From positions 1-64,000 of the forward strand of contig JAIUMA010000006.1 in the NCBI GenBank assembly GCA_022565795.1: DNA of 64,000 bases. The letters are read 5' to 3'. This DNA comes from Balneolia bacterium (GTDB lineage: Bacteria > Bacteroidota > Rhodothermia > Balneolales > Cyclonatronaceae). Shown here one piece after another: positions 1 through 9,518 of the stretch; the stretch's first letter is position 1; each line of letters opens with the position of its first letter. Position numbers and translations under genes: made by a program. The notes below the pieces were generated by a model. That model searched no databases and was not told the DNA's origin. It saw only the letters and a program-made list of their open reading frames with translations.

Positions 1-2196
1 CTCCGGATCATCGCCGTTAACGTGTAAAATCGGGGCAAGAATCATTTTGGCCAAATCCGAAGCGTAACGTGTAGACCGGCCGTCAGACGGCAGAGTTGTA
101 AAGCCAATTTGATTATTGATAATCAGGTGGATGGTCCCGCCTGTTTTGTAGCCTTCAAGCTGCGACATGGTTAGCGTTTCTGCTACCACGCCCTGCCCGG
201 CAAAAGCGGCATCGCCATGGATGAGAAGAGGAATGACTTTGCTTCCGCTGTCTTCCTTCATACCATCTTCGCCAATCAAATCCTGCTTGGCGCGCACGGC
301 TCCTTCAACTACAGGATTAACGGACTCAAGGTGCGAAGGGTTTGGCATCAGCTCAAGCTTGATTTTCTTGCCGGAACGCGTTTCGAATGTGCTCCGGGTG
401 CCTAAGTGGTATTTCACGTCGCCGGAACCCTGTGCGGTATCCGGATCGATATTACCTTCGAATTCAGAGAAAATCTGTTTGTAGGATTTGCCCATGATGT
501 TCACAAGCACGTTCAGACGGCCGCGGTGGGCCATACCGAATACAACTTCCTCAACGTCGAAATCTCCGGCGCGCTCAAGCATGTGGTTAATCGTCGGGAT
601 TACAGACTCAGCACCCTCGAGGGAGAAGCGCTTATGGCCAATGTACTTTTTGTGAAGAAACTCTTCGAAAGCGGAAGCCTGATTGAGCTTTTTCAGGATC
701 AGGCGACGATCATCCTTGTCGAGGTTTGGCGCGTTCAGCGAACCTTCCATGGTGTCGGAAAGCCAGTGGCGCTCCGACAAGTTTTGGATATGGGTAAACT
801 CAGCGCCAATTTTGCCACAGTAAGTATCACGAAGCAGGCTAACAATATCGCGTAGCGGAGCTTTTTCGTGCCCGCCAAGACCACCGCAGTAGAACTCACG
901 GTCCATGTCCCACATGGTGAGGCCATGATATTCGTAGTCGAGCTCAGGGTGATGTCCCGGACCGTGCTTAAGCGGATTGATGTTCGCCAGCACATGCCCG
1001 TGCGTGCGATACATATTGATGAGCTTCATCACCGAAACGGCTTTTTTTGTAGCGGCGATGTTATCGGCGTTACCACCCATCAGGCCGGCATAATTGTCGC
1101 GTCCGTACGGGATCGGGTCGTACGGGATATTGAGGTCGCTGAAAATCGTATCGTAAAAATCACCGTCACCGATAAGCAGGCTGTGAATTTTCGACAGAAA
1201 CTGTCCGGACTCCGCACCCTGAATTATTCGGTGATCGTACGTGCTTGTCACCGTCATCACCTTGCTTATTCCAAGGTGGTTTAGAAGTTCCGGCGACATT
1301 GACTGGAATTCAGCCGGATAATCCATGGCGCCGGTCGCAATGATGGCGCCCTGACCTTTCATTAGGCGGGGTAGTGACGAAACCGTGCCTATAGTTCCTG
1401 GATTGGTGATACTGATTGTAGTACCCTGGAAATCGGGAATGTCGAGTTTCCCTTGCCGCGCCTTTGATATCAGCTCGTAGTAGGCGTGCAGAAACTCGTT
1501 GAAGTTCATCTTGTCTACAGCCTTAATATTTGCGACTACAAGATTACGTGAACCGCCTTTACCCGGAAGGTCGATAGCAATTCCGAGGTTCACATCCTCA
1601 GGATAAACTTTAACCGGTTTCCCGTTTTCATCCACATCATAATAGGCGTTCATCGACGGTACTTCCTTCAGCGCCTGAATTATTGCCCAACCGATGAAGT
1701 GAGTAAACGTAGCTTTAGGATCACCGCGCTCAACAAGCTGCTTGTTGATTATGTTGCGGTCTTCAACAAGCATTTTAACCGGAATTACGCGAAGAGAGGT
1801 AGCCGTAGGTATCTCGAGGCTCTGATCCATATTCTCCGCGATTTTAGCCGAAGCTCCGCGAAGTGGTTCAATTTTTGGTCCGGCCTTCTCGTCGGAATCT
1901 GACGGAGCAGCTTTCTTAGCAGGAGCCGGTTTCGGTTTTTCTTTTGCAGCAGGCTTTTCGGGGGCCGGAGTCTCCCTTTTTACTTCTTTAGGAGCCTCTA
2001 CTTTGGCTGGCGCGGGAGCAGGCTGGCTCTCGGTTGCCGAAGGAGCCGCGGCCATGCCTTCTTCAAGCTCATTGATGTTTTCGTCGAAATAATTTTTCCA
2101 ATATGGAGGAACTGAATCCGGATTTTCCTGATACTGCTTTAAAAGTTCCTCAACTAAGGCTGCGTTCGGTCCGAATAATGATTCAATTGACTTCAA
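1..2196 (-). CDS. kgd: Kgd-type 2-oxoglutarate dehydrogenase E1 with fused E2-like domain (C-terminus cut off by window)
   Basis: TCA-cycle enzyme that decarboxylates 2-oxoglutarate with thiamine diphosphate. My translation of the minus strand gives 732 codons open to the window edge. Order of parts: a short E1 N-terminal segment (SLFGPNAALVEELLKQY, about residues 4-20), an Ala/Pro/Lys-rich linker (about 50-100), an E2-type succinyltransferase catalytic domain (about 105-340) ending in TYDHRIIQGAESG with His near 322, then the E1 domain with HGDAAFAGQG and NNQIGFTT thiamine-diphosphate motifs. No lipoyl domain is visible, as in actinobacterial Kgd. The start is uncertain: the only usual start codon in frame before the conserved N-terminus is TTG at 2194-2196; no clear ribosome-binding site is seen. 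The remaining C-terminal E1 part lies outside the window. Sure of the family, less sure of the start. Confidence 0.93.
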   Translation of the reverse strand, partial: MKSIESLFGPNAALVEELLKQYQENPDSVPPYWKNYFDENINELEEGMAAAPSATESQPAPAPAKVEAPKEVKRETPAPEKPAAKEKPKPAPAKKAAPSDSDEKAGPKIEPLRGASAKIAENMDQSLEIPTATSLRVIPVKMLVEDRNIINKQLVERGDPKATFTHFIGWAIIQALKEVPSMNAYYDVDENGKPVKVYPEDVNLGIAIDLPGKGGSRNLVVANIKAVDKMNFNEFLHAYYELISKARQGKLDIPDFQGTTISITNPGTIGTVSSLPRLMKGQGAIIATGAMDYPAEFQSMSPELLNHLGISKVMTVTSTYDHRIIQGAESGQFLSKIHSLLIGDGDFYDTIFSDLNIPYDPIPYGRDNYAGLMGGNADNIAATKKAVSVMKLINMYRTHGHVLANINPLKHGPGHHPELDYEYHGLTMWDMDREFYCGGLGGHEKAPLRDIVSLLRDTYCGKIGAEFTHIQNLSERHWLSDTMEGSLNAPNLDKDDRRLILKKLNQASAFEEFLHKKYIGHKRFSLEGAESVIPTINHMLERAGDFDVEEVVFGMAHRGRLNVLVNIMGKSYKQIFSEFEGNIDPDTAQGSGDVKYHLGTRSTFETRSGKKIKLELMPNPSHLESVNPVVEGAVRAKQDLIGEDGMKEDSGSKVIPLLIHGDAAFAGQGVVAETLTMSQLEGYKTGGTIHLIINNQIGFTTLPSDGRSTRYASDLAKMILAPILHVNGDDPE

Positions 2197-2497
2197 GGCT
2201 TGTTGTGATGTGGAGTTAATAATAATAAGTACTTCCGGATCGGCCTGAAATGTGAATAACCGTAACCGGAAAACGTAGTGAAAAGCGCTTCGTTTATTAA
2301 ATTAAAGCCATAAAATAATTAATATAAATCTTAAAAACGACATCAATAATAGGGAACATGCATGCTGAAAGTGTGATTTTTTCAGTGGTTGGTAATCACA
2401 AACTGAATTAAACAGCACCTTCGTAAAATTCATCATTTAAGCGTACATTCCTTAACTTTCTTACTTCCAAATTTTCAATCGCGAACAAACGCATATT
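2197..2497. other. Divergent intergenic region between kgd and pepF
   Basis: About 300 AT-rich bases between two divergently oriented genes, so it should hold both promoters. I see no ORF, strong hairpin or convincing TTTG/TAnnTTTG pair that I would assign to either gene. Confidence 0.5.
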
Positions 2498-4294
2498 ATG
2501 CCAAAGAACACAGGTGCAGAGCAGATTAAGTGGGACCTTTCTGATCTATATTCCGCCCCGGACGATAAAAAACTCAGCTCCGATATGGAGCTTGTAATAG
2601 AGAAATCGAAGCAATTTTCATCTGACTACAAGGGCCGGGTTGCATCTTTATCAGCTTCTGAGCTTCGCGATGCGCTTAGAGATTATGAAGAAATCCACGA
2701 TCTGGCTCAAAAAATCGGTTCATACGCCTACCTGAACTGGAGTACGAATACAGAAGACCCCGTTCTGGGGAAACTGGTTCAGCAGACCAACGAGCTTGGC
2801 TCTGAAATTAATCAGCTGCTCGTTTTTTTCGATTTGGAATGGCTCGCAATCGAAGAATCTGATGCGGAAAAAATGATCAATTCGGAAGAGCTGGCGTTTT
2901 ACCATCATTATCTGAAGGTCTCCCGGAAGTATAAGCCTTATATGCTTTCGGAAGAGCAGGAGCAGCTTCTTTCGGCGAAGTCGGTTACAGGATCCCGGGC
3001 GTGGGTTCGGTTTTTCGATGAGACCCTTGGGGCTGCGCGTTTCAAGCTGGATAAAAAGACCTATACCGAACAGGAAGTGCTCAGCCGTCTGCATGAGTCA
3101 AACCGGGACGTGCGGCGTAAAGCATCAGAGTCGCTTACGGCTGGTTTTAAAGAAATGAGGCGCACGCTCACCTTTATTTTTAATACGCTGCTTGCCGATA
3201 AGGCGACCAACGATAAGCTTCGCAAGTATCCTTCGTGGATCACTTCCCGGAATTTGTCCAACGAGATTAAAGATGAAACCGTAGACTACCTGGTGAAGGC
3301 GGTGCAGTCCGGATATCCGGTCGTGCAGCGCTACTACAAGCTGAAGGCGAAACTCCTCAACATCGATAAGCTGAAAGATTACGACCGGTACGCTCCAATT
3401 CATCAGAATGAGGCCACTATCAGCTGGAATGAAGCCCGGGAAATGGTTGTCGATGCCTACACCAAATTCAATCCGGAGATGGGAAGCGTTGCATCAACCT
3501 TCTTTGAGAAGAACTGGATAGATGCAGCTATTCGTCCGGGAAAGCGGGGTGGTGCCTATTCGGCTTCAACAGCGGTTTCGGTCCACCCGTATGTTTTTAT
3601 GAATTATGATGGCCGCGTGCGCGATGTTCAAACGCTGGCTCATGAGCTTGGTCACGGTGTGCATCAGTACGTGAGTCGCGACAGGGGAGTGCTTCAGTCA
3701 GGTACACCGCTCACCACGGCTGAAACGGCATCCGTTTTTGGTGAAATGCTCGTTTTTCAGGATTTGATGGAGCGTCTCGAAAAACCGCAGGACAAATTGG
3801 CCCACCTGATGGGCAAAATCGATGATTCGATTGCAACGGTATTTCGCCAGGTTTCGATGAATCGTTTTGAAGATGCCATCCATAATGCCCGAAGAACGGA
3901 AGGCGAATTGCCGGCAGAACGTTTCGATGAGCTTTGGATGAAAACCCAAACCGACCTCTACGGCGACTCGGTTGAGCTGACGGATAATTATGCGGGCTGG
4001 TGGTGCTACATCCCTCATTTTCTGCATACGCCGGGATACGTGTACGCCTATGCATTTGGTGAGCTGCTGGTTCTGGCCCTATATGAAAAATTCCGCACGC
4101 AGCCCGACGGCTTTGCAGAAAACTATATGGATGTTCTCCGTGCCGGAGGTTCGAAATCGCCCGAACAGCTTACATCTGCGATGGGCGTAGACATCAACTC
4201 GCAGGAATTTTGGCTGGGTGGGGTTAAGCTGATTGAAAAGCTGGTGGACGAAGCCGATGCCCTTGCTGAACAGGTTTTTCAAGCAAAAAGCTAA
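2498..4294 (+). CDS. pepF: M3B-family oligoendopeptidase F
   Basis: Cytoplasmic zinc metallopeptidase that cuts oligopeptides. The 598-residue length is normal for the family. The N-terminus begins with the typical WDLSDLY segment; the zinc site HELGH lies at residues 382-386 and the third ligand is probably the Glu of AETAS near residue 409. No signal peptide is present. The ATG start fits the conserved N-terminus. The next gene begins 36 bases after the stop on the same strand, so the two may be co-transcribed. Confidence 0.95.
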   Translation: MPKNTGAEQIKWDLSDLYSAPDDKKLSSDMELVIEKSKQFSSDYKGRVASLSASELRDALRDYEEIHDLAQKIGSYAYLNWSTNTEDPVLGKLVQQTNELGSEINQLLVFFDLEWLAIEESDAEKMINSEELAFYHHYLKVSRKYKPYMLSEEQEQLLSAKSVTGSRAWVRFFDETLGAARFKLDKKTYTEQEVLSRLHESNRDVRRKASESLTAGFKEMRRTLTFIFNTLLADKATNDKLRKYPSWITSRNLSNEIKDETVDYLVKAVQSGYPVVQRYYKLKAKLLNIDKLKDYDRYAPIHQNEATISWNEAREMVVDAYTKFNPEMGSVASTFFEKNWIDAAIRPGKRGGAYSASTAVSVHPYVFMNYDGRVRDVQTLAHELGHGVHQYVSRDRGVLQSGTPLTTAETASVFGEMLVFQDLMERLEKPQDKLAHLMGKIDDSIATVFRQVSMNRFEDAIHNARRTEGELPAERFDELWMKTQTDLYGDSVELTDNYAGWWCYIPHFLHTPGYVYAYAFGELLVLALYEKFRTQPDGFAENYMDVLRAGGSKSPEQLTSAMGVDINSQEFWLGGVKLIEKLVDEADALAEQVFQAKS

Positions 4295-4330
4295 AATTCA
4301 ACAGAACGTTACCAAGTTACCAGAATACAC

Positions 4331-5839
4331 ATGTCTGAAGATACCGGATCCGGGATATACAGCGATTTCAATTTGATTGACAGGCAGCGGGAAGAGCGTG
4401 CGCTGAAGCGGTTTAAAAAAGCAGTGGAGCAAATGGTCACGCTCCTGCGGGTATCCACCAATACGCATACGGCCTATGTGTACTGGATTAACCGGTCCAG
4501 AGGTCAGTTTGTGCTTGAAAGCGCCGTAACCGTGCAGGATAACGTTGTTTTTGATGACCGCATGCCGATTGAGCACCATTTCCTCAGCGAGTGGACTGAG
4601 CTTGAGGAGACGACCATGCTCTATTCCGGCGCTCAGTTCGATCCCGAAGATCTGGTACATCATACGGCAGCCAAACCAACTGAAAGTCTCATCATCATAC
4701 CTTTCAAAAATAATGATGAAACCGTTGCGCTCACTGTAATAGAACAGGCAAATGCTGAAGAATTGCACCAGGATCAGCTCTATGCGCTTGAGGCGTATCA
4801 GGAGGCATTGACCAATATTCTCAAGACCTATCTGGAGCTGAGTGATATGCTTGGTGAAGAGTCTCAGTGGATTGCTTTCGACGAAGTGGTTAAAAGCTTC
4901 TCGGATCGCTTCACCAGATACACATTGTTTCGGAAACTGCTCAATGAGTGCGCTAAAATGGTGCCGGGCGGAGGCGCCGTACTGGTCACCCGTGGCATGG
5001 AGTCCTGGAACGCCGTTCTGAAGGCAGGCGATGCTTCCTCCGCGATTCGATTGGGGATGAAGATGTCTGAAAATTCGCAGGTGAACCGTGCGTTAAAAAC
5101 GGGTGAGTCGCAGTTTTCTCTCCATTTCAATGGAAATCCCAAAAGGCTTAATGCCTCGGAGTCGCGTACGGAAGGAGCCTCTATCGCCGTGCCAATTGAA
5201 GTCCACGACAGAAGGCAGGCCGTGCTGCTGGTTTGGGATGAAAATCCGCTCGTATTTCGCGAGTCTGTAAAGCACATGGTAACAACGATGGCTCGCCTCA
5301 CCGGGCTGCACCTCAGCCAGACCCGCTACCGAATTTCCAGTGATGAAGATTCCACCAGCACGGAGTCCGGAGCGTACACAATCGAATTAATGGAGCACGC
5401 CCTTGAATGCCAGATTGGTCGGTACAAAGAAAAAAAAGGAGTACCAAGCAGCTGGCTGGTATTTGTGAGTCCGAAAGATTACCAAAGCCTGAGAACGAGC
5501 CACCGTTTGGAGCGTCTCAAGCATATGCAGCAGGAAATGGCCATTGATCTCAACCCGAATCTAAGAGGGCTGGCGGGTTTTGTCTCGTTCTATTCCGATA
5601 GCCTGTTTGTTGTTTATATTCAGGCGGAGGAAGAGCACTTAAAAGAGTGGCTGCAGGGTTTCAGCCAGCAGGTGGCTGAAAAAGCTTCAAGCGGTAGAAA
5701 CTACGTTCCGGGAATGGACTTTTATATCGGAAGCCATCGCCTCTCCTTCGAGAAGGGCAGCGCTTATGATGTCATTCAGGAAGCGAAACAAATTTTCAAT
5801 CAATCCGTAAAGCAAGAAATTACGCTTAGTAAAATATAG
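4331..5839 (+). CDS. GAF-domain protein with degenerate GGDEF-like C-terminus
   Basis: Not recognised as a named family. The 502-residue soluble protein appears to hold two GAF-like sensory domains (about residues 20-165 and 185-330), followed by a C-terminal domain (about 345-495) laid out like a diguanylate cyclase, but without a GGDEF or GGEEF active-site motif. I therefore expect a ligand-binding or protein-interaction role, not c-di-GMP synthesis. There is no membrane segment. The stop is one base from the deoB start (TAG-T-ATG), so the two genes are almost surely in one transcript and probably coupled in translation. The domain calls rest on sequence texture, not on a profile search. 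Confidence 0.6.
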   Translation: MSEDTGSGIYSDFNLIDRQREERALKRFKKAVEQMVTLLRVSTNTHTAYVYWINRSRGQFVLESAVTVQDNVVFDDRMPIEHHFLSEWTELEETTMLYSGAQFDPEDLVHHTAAKPTESLIIIPFKNNDETVALTVIEQANAEELHQDQLYALEAYQEALTNILKTYLELSDMLGEESQWIAFDEVVKSFSDRFTRYTLFRKLLNECAKMVPGGGAVLVTRGMESWNAVLKAGDASSAIRLGMKMSENSQVNRALKTGESQFSLHFNGNPKRLNASESRTEGASIAVPIEVHDRRQAVLLVWDENPLVFRESVKHMVTTMARLTGLHLSQTRYRISSDEDSTSTESGAYTIELMEHALECQIGRYKEKKGVPSSWLVFVSPKDYQSLRTSHRLERLKHMQQEMAIDLNPNLRGLAGFVSFYSDSLFVVYIQAEEEHLKEWLQGFSQQVAEKASSGRNYVPGMDFYIGSHRLSFEKGSAYDVIQEAKQIFNQSVKQEITLSKI

Positions 5840-5840
5840 T

Positions 5841-7010
5841 ATGGGAAATTTCTATCTGATAATTCTGGATGGAGTAGGTTGCGGACATCAGGAGGATGCG
5901 CATCTTTATGGTGATGTGGGCAGTAATACGCTCGGGCACACCGTCAATCAAATTAAACCGCTGCTGCCAAACTTCGGTAAGCTGGGTTTGGGCAACATCA
6001 TCCCTCTCGATACGGTCCCGCCGGTGCTCGATGCACTTTGTGCCTGGGGCAAGATGCGGGAGGTTTCACCGGGCAAAGATTCGACAACCGGACATTGGGA
6101 AATTGCCGGAATCGAAATGAATCAGGCTTTCCCGACTTATGCCGATGGTTTCCCGGAAGACGTACTCCGCGCTTATTGTGATGGCACCGATGTTGATGGT
6201 GTTCTGTCCAACAAGCCTTATTCCGGCACCGACGTTATTCGGGACTTTGGCGATGAGCACTTGAAAACCGGAAAGCCGATAGTTTACACTTCGGCTGACA
6301 GCGTCTTCCAAATAGCCACGCACACCGATGTTGTTCCTCTCGAAAAGCTGTACGAATGGTGCACATTTGCACGGGATAACGTTATGGTTGGCGAACATGC
6401 CGTTGGTCGTGTTATCGCAAGGCCTTTTGCCGGTGAGCCGGGTAATTTCTATCGTTTGAGCGATCAGCGTAAGGATTTCTCGCTTCAGCCACCGGAGCCG
6501 AATGTATTGACCGAGCTTCAGAAAAGCGGAGTCAAAACCTATTCGGTTGGCAAAGTGATAGATCTTTTTGGAGGAGTTGGTTTTACGCAGTACCGGAAAA
6601 CAAAGAGCAATGCTGAGGGTATATCTCAGCTTTTGTCGTTGATGAGCGCAGTTGAAAACAGCTTTGTTTTCGTAAACCTGATTGATACTGACCAGCTGTT
6701 CGGCCATCGTGGTGATCCGGAAGGTTTTGCAGGATCACTTGAAGAGTTCGACCGTGCAATTCCGGCCATAATCAACAAGCTGAAGCCCGATGATGTAGTT
6801 GTTATCACGGCTGATCATGGAAACGACCCGACTACAGGGAGTACCGACCATGCACGAGAGTTCGTACCTCTGCTTGTTTATCCGAAGGAAGCAGCAGAGC
6901 AGGATAATTTATCGACCCGGGCGAGCTTCAGTGATGTGGCATGTTCGGTGATGCATCATTTCGGAAAAGAACATTTATTCAAAGGAAACTCGTTTTTGAA
7001 AAATGAATAA
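5841..7010 (+). CDS. deoB: Phosphopentomutase
   Basis: Interconverts (deoxy)ribose 1-phosphate and 5-phosphate, linking nucleoside salvage with the pentose phosphate pathway. The length of 389 residues is typical. Alkaline-phosphatase-superfamily metal sites are visible: ILDGVG with Asp10, the KDSTTGHWE segment carrying the phosphorylated Thr (around residue 80), a DTDQLFGHR motif, and TADHGNDPTTGSTDHARE near the C-terminus. It is joined to the preceding GAF-domain gene with a one-base spacer. Confidence 0.96.
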   Translation: MGNFYLIILDGVGCGHQEDAHLYGDVGSNTLGHTVNQIKPLLPNFGKLGLGNIIPLDTVPPVLDALCAWGKMREVSPGKDSTTGHWEIAGIEMNQAFPTYADGFPEDVLRAYCDGTDVDGVLSNKPYSGTDVIRDFGDEHLKTGKPIVYTSADSVFQIATHTDVVPLEKLYEWCTFARDNVMVGEHAVGRVIARPFAGEPGNFYRLSDQRKDFSLQPPEPNVLTELQKSGVKTYSVGKVIDLFGGVGFTQYRKTKSNAEGISQLLSLMSAVENSFVFVNLIDTDQLFGHRGDPEGFAGSLEEFDRAIPAIINKLKPDDVVVITADHGNDPTTGSTDHAREFVPLLVYPKEAAEQDNLSTRASFSDVACSVMHHFGKEHLFKGNSFLKNE

Positions 7011-7058
7011 TCAGAAGGATACGATTTGTAAATGCAACTCGTTAGACAAATCCATTAA

Positions 7059-7091
7059 TTTGCTCTGCATAGGCTAAAATTGCTATCTTGG
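7059..7091 (+). promoter_or_regulatory. Bacteroidota-type promoter of rpoD
   Basis: TTTG at 7059-7062 is followed after 21 bases by TATCTTGG at 7084-7091, one base off the Bacteroidota consensus TAnnTTTG. The start codon of rpoD lies 46 bases further on. Pattern match only; no transcript data. Confidence 0.55.
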
Positions 7092-7137
7092 CGAGTTATT
7101 GAATAATGCTAATTGAACACCCTAAGCGGAAATTTAA

Positions 7138-8022
7138 GTGGCCAAAAAGAAGAAAAAAGATCCCAAAAATCCATCACCAAGTGGAATTTCAACCAGAGAG
7201 AGCCAGTCACTCGATCGCTATCTGCAGGAAATCGGTAAAGTAAGCCTTATTACACCCGACGAAGAAGTTGAGCTGGCAAAGCGTATTCAGGCCGGTGATC
7301 AGGAAGCGCTTGAGAAGCTAACCCAGGCTAACCTCCGTTTCGTGGTTTCTGTAGCAAAACAGTATCAGAATCAGGGCCTTTCATTAGGTGACCTCATCAA
7401 TGAAGGTAACCTTGGTCTCATAAAAGCAGCTAAGCGTTTTGACGAAACACGTGGTTTTAAGTTTATATCATACGCTGTATGGTGGATTCGTCAGTCTATT
7501 CTGCAGGCACTTGCCGAGCAGAGCCGTATCGTAAGACTGCCTCTTAACCGTGTTGGCGCGTTGAACAAAATTGGTAAAGAACTTTCTAAGCTGGAGCAGG
7601 AGTACGAAAGACTGCCTTCCGCAGCTGAGCTTTCGGAGTCTTTGGATATGACGGTATCAGAAGTTGCTGATACCCTCAAGATTTCCGGTCGTCACCTTTC
7701 TGTTGATGCGCCTTTTGCACAGGGTGAAGACAACCGACTTCTCGACGTTCTTGAAAATGAAGAGACTCCGAATCCGGATCTCGAGCTAATGAGTGAATCG
7801 CTAAAGGTAGAAATCGAGCGCGCATTGTCTAAGCTAAGTACTCGCGAAGCCGAAGTAATTCGTTTGTATTTCGGTATTGGCCGAGAACATTCACTCACAC
7901 TTGAAGAAATCGGTGAGCGTTTTGACCTCACTCGTGAGCGTGTGCGTCAGATTAAAGAAAAGGCACTCAGGAAGTTAAGACACCACAACAGAAGCATGGC
8001 GCTACGGGCGTATTTGGGCTAG
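7138..8022 (+). CDS. rpoD: Housekeeping RNA polymerase sigma factor (RpoD/SigA)
   Basis: Primary sigma-70 factor that directs RNA polymerase to housekeeping promoters. At 294 residues it is the short form seen in Bacteroidota and relatives: region 1.1 is missing and the protein starts with a Lys-rich tail. Region 1.2 ([10 protein letters not shown]), region 2 with the core-binding and -10 recognition helices ([33 protein letters not shown]), region 3 and region 4.2 ([18 protein letters not shown]) are all intact. The start is GTG at 7138, which keeps the basic N-terminus. A strong terminator follows at 8091. Confidence 0.97.
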   Translation: MAKKKKKDPKNPSPSGISTRESQSLDRYLQEIGKVSLITPDEEVELAKRIQAGDQEALEKLTQANLRFVVSVAKQYQNQGLSLGDLINEGNLGLIKAAKRFDETRGFKFISYAVWWIRQSILQALAEQSRIVRLPLNRVGALNKIGKELSKLEQEYERLPSAAELSESLDMTVSEVADTLKISGRHLSVDAPFAQGEDNRLLDVLENEETPNPDLELMSESLKVEIERALSKLSTREAEVIRLYFGIGREHSLTLEEIGERFDLTRERVRQIKEKALRKLRHHNRSMALRAYLG

Positions 8023-8090
8023 AGCCCATGGAACAAAACAGGCTGTTGTACGTTTAATTAATTGGTACACGGCTTGCAGATTTTTTCCTC

Positions 8091-8124
8091 AGGGGATGTG
8101 CAGTTATGTACATCCCCTTTTTTT
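8091..8124 (+). terminator. Rho-independent terminator after rpoD
   Basis: AGGGGATGT (8091-8099) pairs with ACATCCCCT (8110-8118) around a 10-base loop and is followed by a T run to 8124. The rest of the gap to the next gene (8125-8329) is AT-rich leader with no ORF. Confidence 0.88.
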
Positions 8125-8329
8125 GTGTAATAATATGGCAGGAGAGGTCAGGAATTTGCCTTTACACTTAATTAAAGGTAATTTATTAACACAAGGAATC
8201 AGAAGTAAAAAGTCTTGCCTGCCTAAATTATTCGCATGAGATCAGCGTTATAATAATTGACATACCATCACCGGAACATCAAAGCCTAAATAAGGTTTAA
8301 GTCTATATAAGTACAATGAGGTTACCATT

Positions 8330-9388
8330 ATGAACTACAAATTTCTAATCTTACTGATTGCGGGTTCTTTCCTCGTTTCCGGTTGCTATACCCAGCTTGA
8401 AACAATAGAAAGAGAACGCCCAAGTCGTGCATACACACCTCAACAGAATGTGACCAGCGCCTACGATACCTATTATTCTGAAGATGAGTACCTTGCGTAT
8501 GAGGAAGGCTATTATGATGGCGTCTTTGATGCACATCTCGGATTCAGATCCTACAATCATCGCCGCTCCACGGCAACGCTGGGATTCCACTGGGGCAGAC
8601 CATTTTTTGGCTATGGATTCAGCTACGGCTATTATTATGATCCGTTTTGGCACCACGCCCAACTTTATGATCCGTTCTATTTTAGCTATTATGGCTTCTA
8701 TGGAGCACGATTTCACAATCGATTCCGTCACTTTGGTCATTTCCACAGTCCTTTCTGGGGTGGATGGGGTAACAGTTATTTCATCGTATACGGAAATTAC
8801 TACAACGTCGGGGGCAGTTTCACAGGTGGAGGGTCTTCACCAATTGTGAGAGGTCCGAGAAGCTCAGGAGTTCACAGAGGTACCATCACTAATACACGTG
8901 ACAACAGAGTTGCAACCCGTGGCGTAGCCTCGCGTGATGACAGATCCAGAGTTCGTGGCGACGGTACACTCCCTGCGGGTTATGTGAATGCGGCAAACAC
9001 CCGAGTTCGTACTTCGCAAACTCCGGTAGTGAACCGTGGTGAGGCCCGGACAGCTCAAAGAGCAACGCCAAACCGCTCGACGGTAGACCGTCGCAGAGCG
9101 GCACCGCCACCACAGCAGCGGGCGCAGCCTAATCGTACGCGAAATACGAATAATGCAGGCACGGTAAACAGAACCAGAGGTAATACCAACAACTCCTCGG
9201 GCACAGTAAACCGAACACGCGGAAACAGTTCAAACAACTCCGGAAACGTAAACCGATCCAGAGGTTCGAACAACTCATCCGGTAATGTAAACCGTTCGCG
9301 TGGAGGTAGTAACACCCAGGCGGCTCCTGCTCGCTCAAGAAGTAGTAACAACTCCGGTAACAGAAGCCGTAACAGAAACGACGATTGA
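8330..9388 (+). CDS. Aromatic- and Asn/Arg-repeat-rich lipoprotein
   Basis: Function unknown. The signal peptide ends in a good lipobox (LVSGC, Cys19), so it is probably a membrane-anchored envelope protein. Residues about 60-160 are extremely rich in Tyr, Phe, His and Gly. The C-terminal third (about 245-352) is low-complexity and basic, with several imperfect repeats of the form TVNRTRGN / NVNRSRG separated by Asn/Ser runs. Such regions often bind polyanions or surfaces, but that is inference. It stands alone between two terminators. Confidence 0.75.
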   Translation: MNYKFLILLIAGSFLVSGCYTQLETIERERPSRAYTPQQNVTSAYDTYYSEDEYLAYEEGYYDGVFDAHLGFRSYNHRRSTATLGFHWGRPFFGYGFSYGYYYDPFWHHAQLYDPFYFSYYGFYGARFHNRFRHFGHFHSPFWGGWGNSYFIVYGNYYNVGGSFTGGGSSPIVRGPRSSGVHRGTITNTRDNRVATRGVASRDDRSRVRGDGTLPAGYVNAANTRVRTSQTPVVNRGEARTAQRATPNRSTVDRRRAAPPPQQRAQPNRTRNTNNAGTVNRTRGNTNNSSGTVNRTRGNSSNNSGNVNRSRGSNNSSGNVNRSRGGSNTQAAPARSRSSNNSGNRSRNRNDD

Positions 9389-9457
9389 TTATCGTTCTTA
9401 AAGCTCCTTGTATGAGAGCTTCAGGAATGCAGATGTTTCACTAATTTTTAACTGAAA

Positions 9458-9489
9458 GCAGCCAAGCCGTTTGTTTGGCTGCTTTTTTT
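9458..9489 (+). terminator. Rho-independent terminator after the repeat lipoprotein
   Basis: GCAGCCAA (9458-9465) and TTGGCTGC (9475-9482) form a stem followed by seven T. The distal arm overlaps the candidate promoter of the next gene. Confidence 0.85.
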
Positions 9490-9507
9490 CATCTTACCTT
9501 ATTTTAA
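9474..9507 (+). promoter_or_regulatory. Candidate promoter of the outer-membrane protein gene
   Basis: TTTG (9474-9477), 22 bases, then TATTTTAA (9500-9507), close to TAnnTTTG. It begins inside the terminator of the upstream gene and would put the transcript start very near the ATG at 9519. Weak call. Confidence 0.3.
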
Positions 9508-9518
9508 TCAATAGCTGT

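Noticed and set aside
9471-9518. Earlier TTG start for the outer-membrane protein
   Set aside because: It lies in the terminator stem and would place 16 residues before a good signal peptide.
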